Source: Proteromonas lacertae (lineage: Eukaryota > Sar > Bigyra > Opalinata > Proteromonadidae). From it: 30,480 bases of DNA. This document shows, piece after piece, positions 8,955-20,711 of the stretch. The notes beneath the pieces were generated by a model that saw nothing but the letters and a program-made list of their open reading frames with translations, ran no database searches and had not been told where the DNA came from. The position numbers and the translations under genes are program-made. Within the stretch, counting starts at the first letter, position 1; the number at the start of each line of letters is the position of its first letter. Where the stretch lies: the NCBI GenBank assembly GCA_002245135.1, contig NGBS01000055.1, positions 1 to 30,480 of the forward strand, written 5' to 3'.

Positions 8955-11471
8955 TTATTTGTTTATTATTATTGGTGGAGGTCGACATTTGATTGGAGTT
9001 ATTAAATTATTTATCTCACCTTTATTATTATTATTATCAATTACATCATCTTCTTTCATTTCACTTTTTTCTTCTTTTACTTTACACAAAATTGGACTTT
9101 TTAATATATCAAATTTATTAGATTCATTTTCATTTTCATTCATATTTCCATTTGTACTTATTTTACTTAATCTTTTACTTCCACTCATCATACTTCTACG
9201 ACTGCTACTGCAACTACTACTTATTCGACGACTTCGACCACTTATACTTCCATTCACTGGCTCTAATTTACGTTTTAATAGTCGAACTGTTAACTCATAT
9301 CGTTTCAATTTTGCATCATAACTCAAATTTTCACTTATATCTTTATCTTCCTCATCTAACATACTACTATATCTATTCATAAATTTATCTTTATCTTCAT
9401 CTTCTTTCTTTATTATACTTTCATGAATATGATATTTTCGACATAAACTTTCACCATATCTTTCTGTATGATAACATGTTGTTAAATTTGCTTCGATTGA
9501 TAAATTCATCTGACATAAATTTATTCCACCATATTTAATTCGACATAAGTTACATACATTCACTGAAGGACATTTACTTTTTCCACATTTATCTTCTATT
9601 GAAGGAGATAATACTGGAGGAGGTTCACAATAATCATTTGGAATTATTTCTGTTGAAGGATAATAATCTTCTTCATCTACTTGACTTATTGTTGAATCAT
9701 CTCGATCTTCTTCATTACTTCGTTCATTTGATAAATCACTATGCATTAAAAATGTTGAAAATGATTTTAAATATTTCTTTTCTCGTTTATCTCGATGGTC
9801 TTGAACATTATGATAGAATTCTTTATCTTTTTCCCAATCTACTTCACAAGTTCGATTTCGTAATTCATTTACAAATTCATCTCCTCGAGGAACATCAATT
9901 CCTTCATATCGAGGAGCTTTACTTCCACTTCGATTGATTTTTGACTCTGCAATTTGCTGTCTAGCTCTATACATCATATTCTCCATCACTGCAAATTGAT
10001 TCACTTTCTTGATTTTCTTTACTGGTTTCTTTACTAAATGAATTCTAAATATACCTCGACGATCAACTCGACTTCCTTCTTTACCTTCTCTCATTTGATC
10101 TAATTGCTTTAATATTAATCGATGTGTATCACTCATCGCAGGAGCCATATAAACACCTTCATGTTCAAAGAATACATGAGCTAAATTATGAACTGGCTTA
10201 CCTTCTAATAACTGGCATTGAATATTATCAGGATGACTTATTCTCCATACTGTCAGTGGAGCTATTAATTGAGTTTTAGATATGTGATAATCAATATCTC
10301 GGATTATATCAGCATCTACTTCTGGTACATATGCACGAACTATAATTACAATTATTATATATATTTATATATATACTTGGTTTTGGTATTCCAACTAATT
10401 CAGCAGTATTGTTATTACTACTACTTTCTATCTTTACTTCTTTATTCTCTTCACCACGATGGATTACTGTTTCTATCACTGGTGGTTCATATATTTGAAC
10501 ACCAATCACACTACCTGCTTTCCAATCAGGTGTACCAGGACCACTAGTTACTTTTAACCATACTTTATCACCCCATTTTACTGCTGCATCAGAAAATGGA
10601 TTTCCTAATTGAATAATCTATTTAAATAATATATATTCTATCAATAGATACTTCAAAGTTAAATATTGCTCTAGGATCAACCATTGGTTTATGTACTGAT
10701 CTTATCCACTCTCTACATCGAAATTGACTATTTCTTTCACTTATACATAACCAATCCATATCTCTAACCTCAATTGCTATTGAATTACCATAATATAAGA
10801 TTTCAGCTATATATTAATATTATAATAATTATATTTATAAATATACATGGATCATCTAACATATCATCTTGACATAAGCAATGCTCATGACTAATTTTAT
10901 TCAATAACGTTGATCCCATTCCATTATTGATTAATACTCTTTCTGTTTCATCAGGAAGAACTGTCGTATCAATTTTAGCTATTCTATCAAGTTTATCTAT
11001 TATTGTAGCTTGTTGAGTTTGACTATTTCATTATAACAACTTAAAAAACTATACAATCTTCCTAAATGTTTTCCACAAGATGAAGCTGATTTTCTACTTG
11101 CTATTGAATCTCTTTTTATTTTCGGTAAACTACGACTGTGAATCTAAAAGACAAATTATTATAAATATCAAATATAATACTGTCCGAGATGGACTTCCAA
11201 GCATTGTTTGAACGTTGATAGTACTTTTAATCTCTTGGTCTCCATACAACACATTTGAGAGATGTCCTCCAGTTGTCATAGATTTTATTTCTCCGTTTGA
11301 TGTATCTCTAATAATTAAGCAATAAAATTATATGAAATACATTGAATTCCATATTCTCACTTTTCTACCAAATGAGTTAGGATGTCTTCCTTTAGCTATA
11401 GCACGATGATATCTTACCAATTTTTTTCTTTGATCTTCATTATCATCAGATAAAAACTTTTGTTGATGCAT
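8955..11471 (-). CDS. Large unrecognised protein, possible beta-trefoil-like N-half and Cys/His-rich C-half
   Basis: Six or more exons give about 775 residues from ATG 11471. I do not recognise the family. N-terminal: MHQQKFLSDDNEDQRKKLVR, then a basic SRSLPKIKRDSIASRKS tract. Middle: repeated blocks such as ILYYGNSIAIEVRDMDWLCI, FNFEIIQLGNPF, VKWGDKVWLKV and TVWRISHPDNIQC. Their spacing recalls MIR or other beta-trefoil repeats, but this is tentative. C-terminal half: charged, with a Cys/His-rich patch (CGKSKCPSVNVCNLCRIKYG, CHTERYGESLCRKYH-type spacing) that could bind zinc, then a Ser/Arg run and an acidic tail ending in PPPIIINK. Introns lie near 11312-11344, 11124-11160, 10810-10851, 10618-10651 and 10347-10383. 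One frame break or unrecognised short intron remains near 11,010-11,030. It is divergent from RPB10, with 87 bp between starts. Confidence 0.65.
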
Positions 11472-11558
11472 AACTGTAACGTTAAAAAACAAAACCAGGT
11501 AAATTACATCAAATTGACATTCTTACATTCTCTTTTTCATTTTTGATTTTTCTCATTA
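11472..11558. promoter_or_regulatory. Very short divergent promoter, unknown gene / RPB10
   Basis: The two start codons (11471 minus, 11559 plus) are only 87 bp apart, so both promoters and 5' leaders are confined here. The left half is A-rich, and the RPB10 side is a T-rich tract just before the ATG. No TATA element is certain. Promoter status is inferred from layout. Confidence 0.5.
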
Positions 11559-11831
11559 ATGATAATTCCTGTAAGATGTTTTACATGTGGTAAAGTATAA
11601 GATGCTTTTACTTATTCATTTTATAGGTAATTGGTAATAAATGGGATGATTATTTACAGATTTTAGCTTCAGGTGATATGACTGAAAGGTATAATTACGA
11701 GAATCTATATGATTTTACATAGTGCTGCTCTTGATAAGTTAGGGTTAAGAAGATATTGTTGTCGTAGAATGATTTTAGGACATGTAGATTTAATCGAGAA
11801 ACTGTTGAACTATTCAATTAAGAGAGCATAA
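11559..11831 (+). CDS. RPB10: RNA polymerases I, II and III shared subunit RPB10 (RPABC5)
   Basis: Three exons encode a complete 68-residue protein. It begins [20 protein letters not shown] and contains [20 protein letters not shown] and LIEKLLNY. The CFTC pair and the CC pair in RYCCRRM are the four zinc ligands diagnostic of RPB10, a small nuclear subunit that stabilises the RPB2/RPB3 assembly platform in all three polymerases. Length matches the family (65-71 residues). Introns are 11595-11626 (32 nt) and 11689-11722 (34 nt), both GTATAA...TAG. It is too fragmented to show as one long reading frame, which is why such genes are easily missed here. The stop is TAA 11829-11831. It converges on NAA25 with 137 bp between stop codons. 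Confidence 0.97.
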
Positions 11832-11968
11832 TAATTTTATTTTCCGTTGTTATTTAGCCATGTGTTTTTACTGTAGTAATTTTCAAGAAGTTTCACTTTA
11901 TCAACCCCCAAAAACTCAATCTATATACTTTTAAAATAATAATAATATTGTTAATTTCAATAATAAAT

Positions 11969-14922
11969 TCATATTTTTACTTTATGAGTAAGATTTTGCC
12001 TAAATGTGACTTGTTTCATAATATTATTCACAATATCTATATTTCCTCTTACTACAGCACTTATAACATCAGAACAATCACAGTTAGCAAATATATAACT
12101 CATTTCAACATCTTTCTTTTCTGATTTTGTAAAACTGTTACACTTCTCAACTATCAGCTTTAAAATTTCTTGATAATTAACTAATAAGTGATGTAATGAT
12201 GTAACATATTGTTGAGGAATATTCTTCTTTGTTCCTGGTTTTGATAGAGTTATAAATATTTCACTTGTTATAAAACTAATAACAGAAATGAAGAATTGCA
12301 TTTGTTTTACCTTCTCTATATCTAATATAACATTTTCTTCATTCAATAACTCGTTTATTATCACTTTAAATTCATCAAAACTTTTGTTTAACTCATTAAT
12401 AACGTTCTCTACATTCTTATAATCCTTATTCAATACCGAAACAATCAAATCCATCAATTTCATAACTATAGCAATATTCACTTCATATTTATTACATTTC
12501 TCTCTATTTTCTTCATTGAATATATCATCCAATTGAATTTTAATCTTTTTCAACTCATCTGCTGAACTTTCTATAATATAATGAAGTAATTTTGGGAATA
12601 AAATGTAAAATCTTTGAATAGGTAATTGCTCAACATAGTAAACATCATTAGTGTGATTTGTTTTAGTGTATATTTTATCCCATTGAATTAATGGATTATA
12701 ATTATTATGATTTTCATAAGAAGGTATTTCTGATTGGTTGAATAAATAATTATACTTCAAATCACCAATTAAACAGCTTTTAATTGCTGCATTAATATCA
12801 TTTACTGAGGATGATCTCATATATAAAAATGACAAAATATAATAATTATAACTCTTAACAAATGATATAGAATGAGTTAAACTGTTTTGAAACTCTAAGA
12901 ATTCTGGTATTCTTGAATAAGTCCTGTTATCCATTGCTGTTAATATTGATTCAGTTATTTCTTTATCACTATATATATATAGGAATTAATATAATTTATA
13001 CGATTTTATATAGAATCTAACCATACTTTCAGACAGGTCTTCTAAATTGGAATAATTCATATGATATAAGTAATTATCTAATTCAATATAGTTCAATGTA
13101 TCATATTGAATATTAGATATTCTCATCATTTCTATAACAAAATATAAAACATATATATATATATACTATAGTTATATTGAGAATTAACTATGTTACCAAT
13201 CTCATTATCAATTGATACACTTATAAATCTCAATTGATTATCACCTTTATAATTCTTTAAACCTATGTTACATAACATACTACAATTGATTAAATAACAA
13301 TATTTCTTGTCTTTTAATATTAATGATTTCTCTCTTAATACGAATATGATATATAACAATAAATTATTTATATATTGTTCATTAGCTACAGTATTGGCTA
13401 ATTTAGTATTACTATCAATATATATATTGTATAAATGTTTTAAAAACATTTCTTCCTCATTTTCATCTTCTTTATTGAATGTATAACCACAGTATCTGAT
13501 TATTTGAAGTAATAAGATAATATAACATATATTATTGAACAAATCTTTACCTTTTACAATATCATCACCACCACCATTATTATTATTATAGTTTTTAACT
13601 ATTTCTACATATTTTCCAAGTGTTTCCATTATAATATCTTCACTCAAATGTATCTTATTATCTTCATTCATATCGTTCATTATTAATAATGATAAATATG
13701 GTTTGATATCATGAAAACATCCACAATAGTGCTTATATTTTTCAATATGACTATTCAAACAGTCTAAATATACTTTTATATATTTACTATCATCAGTATG
13801 AAGGTATAATGTATAATAGAAATAAACAAACATCAAACTACCATACCTGTTTTTATTGTCTCTCTTTTCAACGATTGTCTTTATTTCATTGATTTTTTCT
13901 TTCATTCTTTCAACACTTTCTAATTAATAATATAAATATATTATAATAATATATATATACCATCACTAATCTTATTATTGATTATAATAATATCAATATA
14001 TTGTTTATATATATTCCAATCAATATCAATACAATTCTTTAATAACTTTTCATAGGTACTTTCACTATCGTGATATTTGTTACTCTTCAACTGATATTCG
14101 CCTAATAACTCATTGTAATATTGATAATTAAATGGACGACTAATATTTTTCCACTATAAAACAATATAAATAAATATATATATACAAATGGTGGTTCTTT
14201 TTCTACAGATTTTTTGTCTTTTTCTTCATCTTCTCTTTCTTCTTCTTCTTTTACTGGATGTAATTTTAATAAATTAATTGACTCTTCATATTGTTTCTTC
14301 TTTTCATATAAAATACATATAAATCTCAACAATTCACTATCACATTTATCATTTAATGTTTTTATTAATGTTTTCTCACATAAATCATACATTAAAATTG
14401 ATCCTTTCATTGCTTGAAAATACATTGATATACCACACCATTCAAGATACTTTATATCATCTGTAAGTTTATTTAACAATATGCAATGACTTTGGAGTTT
14501 TCGATAATCTTTCATAAATAAAAACACATCACAAAATTGTATTTGAATATTTACTAGACTATCACTATTCACAATAGAATTCAATGCTTCTAGTTCTAGC
14601 TCATAATGGTTTTTGTTACGCAGTATTGGCTTTATAATGCTGTAAATATATTCATCAACTGATGTATTATACTATTACATTACATATACATATTAGAATA
14701 TACAATTAGTTGTTGCACTAACTTTAATGCATCTTCTCTTTCACCATTACGAAATAATGCATAAGCTTTCAACGCCTAGAATTAAATATACTATCATAAT
14801 ACCTTTACTGTTTCATCTCGACATACTTCTTTACGACTACACTGTTTTATTGCTAAACTGAATTTACCATCGTCAATTGATTCATATATCGATTTCAATA
14901 TTTCTGCACTTTTGTTACTCAT
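11969..14922 (-). CDS. NAA25: N-terminal acetyltransferase B auxiliary subunit NAA25/MDM20
   Basis: This gene encodes the TPR-superhelix subunit that anchors the catalytic NAA20 to ribosomes for acetylation of Met-Asp/Glu/Asn N-termini in the cytosol. The start (IYESIDDGKFSLAIKQCSRK, then ALKAYALFRNGEREDALKL) and the next block (FCDVFLFMKDYRKLQ, EWCGISMYFQAM) match NAA25 order and spacing. The rest is helical and poorly conserved, as usual in the family. Introns are at 14776-14802, 14672-14703, 14154-14185, 13920-13960 and 13132-13164, plus one near 12968-13022 whose splice phase I could not make fit cleanly. Length is about 900 residues (human about 970). ATG 14922 is used. The first two exons and both introns are duplicated in inverted orientation at 20043-20276 and again at 28075-28308. 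Confidence 0.85.
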
Positions 14923-15726
14923 GAGATTTTAGTGAAAATTCAAAATTCTAATCTTCAAACAGGTTTGATTAAAGAAAAAGAACATAAAAGAACTGATTGT
15001 TAATACCAAATAAGATTTGTTGTACAATTTAAATATTCAATAAGCAAGTTCATTTAAACAATAAATTTTAAAAATTATAATTTTCACTGATCTTACAATT
15101 ATACATTCATATTTCCTCTCAATTTCATTCCATCAGGTAAGACTTTTCTACTTTCACCAAATAACAAACAACAAATCACTCATTTCACATAATCGACATA
15201 AAATGAATATATTTATAACTTCAACAAAAACAAATAGAACTATTAAACAGAATTTAATATATCATTCATTCTACAATCAAAATTATGAACTACAACAGGT
15301 CTTTAATTCTAATTTCCTACATATTTATATAAACATTCATACAATTAACTTATTTAAACGACTTTCATCTTTGTTTATCTTTCATTCATCTTTTAAATCA
15401 AGAAAATTCATTTCTATTTTGATAATGTCATTTACATGTATTATTTACATTTTCATTCTTTTCAAACTCATTTCATCATTATTTCTATTCTAATCTCGTT
15501 TTTAGTATATTTATAAGTATATCTACATATTGATTGGTAATATAAGAAAAATAATGATTGTTTAGTAAATATCGTAATTTGTTAGTAGATAAAATTATTC
15601 AAAAGATAAATTAAAATAGAGAATTTATAATTGAATGAAAATTCAGAATATAAGATGATAGAAATGAAATACAAATAAATACATATAAATACATAACAAT
15701 ACAGTATTAAAATTTGATAAAAAGAA
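14923..15726. other. Intergenic: NAA25 upstream plus duplicated flank of copy 2
   Basis: The first about 380 bp are AT-rich unique sequence containing the NAA25 promoter side. From about 15,308 the sequence is the repeated upstream flank also found before copy 1. A 96-codon frame at 15,203-15,493 straddles the unique/repeat boundary and has low-complexity hydrophobic composition, so I do not call it a gene. Confidence 0.5.
15308..15726 (+). repeat. Conserved upstream flank of pseudokinase-LRR genes, copy 2
   Basis: This is the counterpart of 5,050-5,466 with scattered substitutions. It leads directly to the conserved ATG at 15727. Copy 3 lacks this flank entirely. Confidence 0.8.
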
Positions 15727-18700
15727 ATGAATGAAATGAAAGAGAATATGAAAAAAAATGAACCGAATTTGGAAGTATCTACTATACTGTATTTGATTTA
15801 TACATGTAGATAAGAAGAGAAGTGAAATTGCTGAAATGTAAGAGTGTTTATGAAGTAAAAATGTTAAATGAAATAAAAATCATAAAAATATATGAATTGA
15901 GGAAGATTTCAAATAATAAATTGATGAAATATAAAGAGAATATGTTAATGATCGAAAATCTAAGTGATAAATATATGCAAAGTGAAATGAAAATGAGTGA
16001 TGATAATAACTATGTAATGATTAATCGAAATAAATATGATATTGATTTAAAATATCTGATATACAATAGTGAGAATGAAATATCCGTGAATGATGTGATA
16101 TTATCAATATGTGAAACAATGAATATATTAAATGAGAATGAAATATATAATATGAATTTGAAAAGTTCGAATATAATAAATGAAAATGGTTTAATGAAAA
16201 TGTGTGATATTAGTTTAAATGAATTGAGAAATGAAGATGAAATGAGAATAGAAATGAGTAAAATGGATTATATAAGTTATGAAGAGTTGAGTGGACTTGA
16301 GTGTAATGAAGGAAGTGTGATTTGGTCAATTGGATGTATATTATATGAAATGATTTGTAAGAAATTACCATTCAATGAAGATAATAATGTGAATAAAACA
16401 ATGAAGAACATAATAGAATGTAAATGGAAAGTAAAAATCTGTATAAATCCATTCTATTACAATATTCTATCCCAAATCTTCGTAAAAGAAAAATCAACTC
16501 GAATGAGTATAAAAGAGTTGTACAAAGAAGTTACAAAAATAAATGAAAAGCTGAGAGTTGAAGAAAATGATGTGATGATGTGTAAAGAACGAAAAGAAAT
16601 GTTATTGAATAATGATTATTTACTAGAAATAACACCATTTAATCTTCAATCAGAATATTATCTTCAATATAATAGATATGAAAGTATAAATAATATATTA
16701 AGGATAATCTTGATTATATTTAAATAGAAGTTAGAGATTGTTTAATAGATTCTTACAACAATAAACCAAATGATAGAATATTATCAATATTATTGATGAT
16801 GAAATTATACAAAGAAGATGAATCAATAAAAGATCAACTGAAATTTCAAATTTGTCACAGATGCAAATATAGAATGTTTCGACGTTATTTAGATGAAATG
16901 ATGTTTAATATCAAAATTGAAAAAAATGAGGAAAGAATTGTGGTTAATTCAAAATGTATATGTGTATGTGAAGAAGGAATTAATTATATATTCAGAATAT
17001 TGAAGATAATCAATCCAACAAAACTTGATATTAGTATAATATTTATATTTATTATTATATTTTTACATAGATTTTTATTGTCGAATCCAACATCAATCAT
17101 TAATAGCATCATATTTATCTAATTTATCAAATCTACAAGAATTGGATTTATCTGATTGTAATATTTCTTTTGATTTTATTGAATCATTTGTTAAATCAAT
17201 TCCATTGATGAAGCTGAAATATGTAGATCTTCAATGTATTTATTGTTTTTTTTCTACATTTTATTGATATAGCTAATCCAATTGGGACAAAAGGATTCAA
17301 ATTATTACTTCCATATTTGCATTTATTAATCAACAAAGACAATATATTGTATCTTTGTAAAATGTGTTTAAATAATTCTTCAATTCTGTTGTTATTATCA
17401 GATTTATATAAATATCCAGATCTTGAAATAATAGATATAAAAGCCAATGATAATATAGATTTAAAATCATTACAAGCATTATTCTCTAAATTTCCAATTT
17501 CAAAAATAGAATTTGATTTGAATAAAAAAAGTGAACTACTTATTGATAAAAACATAACAGAATTAATGAAACACGCAAGTTGTTTAATTATGAATAATAG
17601 TAAAATGGATGATGATATTTTCAAATCATTCATTTCATTAAGATTAAATGAATTAAAAGAAATAGAAAAGTTAGATTTGAGTGGTATAATTGATGTTTTT
17701 CTATTATTTAGATAATAAACTAACATATAAAAGTGTAGAAATACTGATTAACAATCTATCTTCTTTTCCAAATCTTATTCATCTTGAATTATATGGAAAT
17801 GAAATAGGAGATGAAGGAATTAAAATATTATCACCTCATTTACAATTATTGAATGATTGTAGAATCAATTGTTCAAGTATTACTGTTATTTTTTAATATG
17901 TAATAGAAATGGGATTATCTTCTATTGGATTAAAATATATATTAGATGGTTTAAAGAGTATTCATGATGAGATTGAAATTGATATAAGCGATAATAACAT
18001 AAATTCAGAAGGAATAGAATATTTGATGAATTATAGGAAAGATAATGTTAATTTCAAAAAGTTAGTCATTCATAGTATTATCAATATTTTGATTTTATAT
18101 TTTTTATTAAAATAGATAATCCAATTTGTAATAATGGATTTAAATTATTGTTAGATAATTTAAATATGTTAATAAATGGTTATTATTATGAAATGAATGT
18201 GAGTAATATCTCAATAGATGATGAAAGTGTAATTATATTATCAAATAAAATGGATATGCTTAGAAAGTGTGATAAAATGAAGTTAAATGGAAATCATATC
18301 AAAATGAATGGGTTAAAATCTATTTGTTCAAAATCATTAGAAAAAGAAAAATATCCATTTATTGAAATGAAATGTTCTTTATGGACAAATGAAGAATATG
18401 AATATTATTTGGATTACTGTATTGAAAAGAAAAGAGATGTATTTCAAAAAGAATATAACTTTTCAAGTATAATATTAGAATTTATATATGTAATATAATA
18501 GATATGAATCTGAATGATTCTCATATTTCATTAATAAAACAGATTGAATATCATAGATTAAATCTATCAAATAATAGAATAAGTTATAAAGGATTAAAAG
18601 AAATAACAGATTCTTTACCAAAACAAATGTGGTATATATTAATATTCAATAATCCAGTTGGAGATGAAGGAGTAGAGATAATATGTAAGTATATACATAG

Positions 18701-19037
18701 GTTTTTATATTTTTTATCCTTAAATCTATCAAGTATATATATGTATTATCTTCGAATAGATATTGGAATGACAAAAAAAGGATTAAATATGTTGATAGAA
18801 AGATTAAAAGATTATGAATCATTAGAAAAGATAAATCTATCAGGAAATGTTCTTAATGAAGAAGATATAAAATTAATAATAGAAAATAAAGAAGTGTTTG
18901 AATATTTAGAAGAATTATCAATCACTGTAAAAGAAGATATAGATAGATCAGTACTAAAATTATTTTTAGAAGCATTTTCATCAATTGGAAGAGTAAAATT
19001 AAATGGAATATCAGAAGAAGAAAAGAAAAATTACTAA
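15727..19037 (+). CDS. Pseudokinase fused to RI-type leucine-rich repeats, copy 2 (longest)
   Basis: This is the complete family member, about 990 residues over about ten exons. The kinase part (EVKLLKC to RVEENDVMM) is about 95% identical to copy 1, with the same NMN, DIS and SVIWSIG replacements of HRD, DFG and subdomain IX. After it the protein differs sharply (CKYRMFRRYLDEMMFN), then carries RI-type LRRs: LQELDLSDCNIS, YVDLQSNPIGTKGF, LELYGNEIGDEGIKIL, IEIDISDNNINSEGIEYL, RLNLSNNRISYKGLKEI, FNNPVGDEGVEII and LEKINLSGNVLNEEDIKLI. Introns of about 27-41 nt fall repeatedly near the conserved LRR asparagine, for example 17,239-17,275, 17,685-17,714, 17,877-17,906 and 18,732-18,758; one of about 65 nt follows the kinase. 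It has at least three more LRRs than copy 1. Ligand binding through the LRR arc and signalling without catalysis are inferences. Confidence 0.78.
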
Positions 19038-19482
19038 ATTGATTATTATTAAACATTACTTATTTTACTTAAAATATCTTATAGATAATGTCTATAATCA
19101 TCAATACTTTATTCTAGATCTATAGTAGCTATTTCTATTTTAATATTCATCATTCCATTATTAATTCACTTAAATTTCGATTTTTCATTAACAAGTAATC
19201 TTTTTAAATATCAGTTTAATTCATTTTCATCATATCCATTTAATGAAGCATATTTAAGCCAATATAAAGATGTATATCTCCTTTTACATAATAAATTAAA
19301 TTAGAAAATACAAATAAAAATCACTCTCTTATATTTGTTAAAATTACTCCAACAACACAATATCTTCATATTAATTGTGATTGTGGAGAAAAATAGAAAT
19401 TAATTTTCTATTTTCTAAAAAATTCCTGAATTGCATCGAGTCAAGTTTCTAAAATTCTAATATTTATGAAGAGAAGATGTGG
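16313..19482 (+). repeat. Direct repeat, left copy (about 3.17 kb)
   Basis: This segment recurs at 21,925-25,094, offset 5,612 bp, almost base for base; I noticed a single difference near the right end. It begins inside kinase subdomain IX (at the bases for SVIWS) and ends in the 3' tail after the stop codon. Confidence 0.93.
19038..19482 (+). other. 3' tail of copy 2 with an imperfect hairpin
   Basis: This is about 445 bp of non-coding AT-rich sequence conserved after copies 2, 3 and 5. At 19,387-19,416 a stem forms between AGAAAA(A)TAGAAA and TTTTCTATTTTCT around a TTAA centre, possibly a transcript-end structure. A short frame before it (HINCDCGEK) looks like a gene scrap but cannot be identified. 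Confidence 0.5.
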
Positions 19483-19499
19483 ATCAAAGAACTGAATAT

Positions 19500-19996
19500 T
19501 TTTTACAGTATTTGATGGTCATAGTGAATCCAATATCAAAGTAAATATTATTGCAGATCGCGATGGTGTTGTAGAAGTAAATGTAGTAGCAAAAGTGTGT
19601 AATGAAATTGAATATTCAGTTATGATTAAAGCTTCAACTGGTGGAAGTGGTAAAGGTATGAAAATTGCATTGATCCAAGTAATATGGAAAGAGAATCTCC
19701 ATCTGCTTTATTATATGCACAAACACAAGCTTGTATTTTAGCAGCTATTCTTAGAAGATTACAAGTAAAACATTTCATGAAGATTTAGTGAAACATATGA
19801 TCTGGGTAGCTGGTGGTGGTGGATTACCAGACATTTTAAAGAACTGGTCATTACCATTCTATAGACATGCTGTAGAAACCAAGAAGTGAAGCTGTAAGAT
19901 ATGATAGTGACATTAAAAGGGTTCAATATTATAAGCTACTGGTAGAATCGATAATGTTTTAAATAGATATGTTATTAGAGGTTTAAATCATAACCC
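19500..19996 (+). pseudogene. Propionyl-CoA carboxylase alpha (biotin carboxylase) fragments, broken
   Basis: At 19,556-19,666 the frame reads ADRDGVVEVN, KVCNEIEYSVMIKASTGG and SGKGMKI. This fits the ATP-grasp glycine loop of the biotin carboxylase domain (family pattern GxxGYPVMIKASxGGGGKGM). At 19,889-19,996 EAVRYDSDIK and then RIDNVLNRYVIRGLNHN match the end of the same domain, where the phrase NYVIRGxxHN is typical of PCCA. Between them lies a stretch (ERESPSALLYAQTQACILAA, VKHMIWVAGGGGLPDILKNW) that I cannot place. The pieces are out of frame with one another and most of the enzyme is missing, so this is a gene fragment, not a working carboxylase. The inverted copy is at about 28,355-28,855. 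Confidence 0.65.
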
Positions 19997-20042
19997 TTGA
20001 TTCAGATTGTAAAACACTTAATATGCCTGGTTATAAGACAGA

Positions 20043-20276
20043 CAGTTTAGCAATAAAACAGTAATCATAAAGAGATGAGATAGTAAAGGTATAATAATAG
20101 TATATTTAATTCTAGGCGTTGAAAGCTTATGCATTATTTCGTAATGGTGAAAGAGAAGATGCATTAAAGTTCGTGCAACAACTAATTGTATATTCTAATA
20201 TGTATATGTAATGTAATAGTATAATAAATCAGTTGATGAATATATTTACAGCATTATAAAGCCAATACTGCGTAAC
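20043..20276 (+). pseudogene. Duplicated 5' fragment of NAA25 with introns
   Basis: The fragment is about 95% identical to the reverse complement of 14,615-14,860, from CAGTTTAGCAATAAAACAGT to the bases for RPILRN-type sequence before GCGTAAC. Both NAA25 introns 1 and 2 are still present, so the copy was made at DNA level, not by retroposition. The upstream start exon is cut and a short deletion disturbs the first exon. It is not expected to make NAA25. Confidence 0.88.
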
Positions 20277-20640
20277 TAAAAAAGATCTTCGAGAAAAAGG
20301 ATATTTTAAATTGATGTTATGATAATAGATTGTGTCGAAGACTGGTTGAATGTGGTTTTGGTGATATAGAAGTGAGGTGTGGAGATAATATAATCAAATC
20401 AATCAAGTCAATTTTAGTAGATAGAAATGAAACTGTAAAGAAACTGTTGTTAGATAGTGAGTTTGTTGGAGTTTTAGTGTTACCTGAAGATATAAGCGAA
20501 ACTATTTTTCATGAGATGGAGAGATACTCAACATTCAGAAGATGATAGAAATTGAGAAGCGAGGATACAAATGCTTATATAAAAGTATGTGAATTTTCAA
20601 TAAATCCGTTATTACCTAATGGGATAAAGATAGAATAATT
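20277..20640 (+). pseudogene. BTB/POZ-like domain fragment
   Basis: The frame 20,330-20,545 reads GDIEVRCGDNIIKSIKSILV, DRNETVKKLL and LPEDISETIFHEMERYST. This is the pattern of a BTB core (D-I-x-V-x-x-G, internal hydrophobic helices, L-P-E-D-I-x-x-x-x-F). No ATG opens the frame, because a stop lies just upstream, and the usual C-terminal helices are missing. A second frame to about 20,638 (AYIKVCEFSINPLLPNGIKI) may be its continuation across a break. BTB proteins are usually dimeric adaptors, often for cullin-3. This one is best seen as a partial gene joined to the NAA25 piece. Confidence 0.5.
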
Positions 20641-20711
20641 TATGGAAAAATAATATTAAATGAAAAACTAGAAAAGAGAGTATAAGAATATGCTGTCGAT
20701 GTTATTTAACT

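Noticed and set aside
8959-9937. Plus-strand Leu/Phe/Ser-rich frames opposite the 8955-11471 gene
   Set aside because: They are antisense shadows of an acidic, Ser/Arg-rich coding exon with no domain pattern.
17196-17726. 176-codon minus-strand frame opposite the LRR exons (also 22,808-23,338 and part of 25,184-25,543)
   Set aside because: It is the antisense of the LRR coding sequence; repeated AT-rich coding DNA often leaves a long open antisense frame. The plus strand has clear LRRs and introns.
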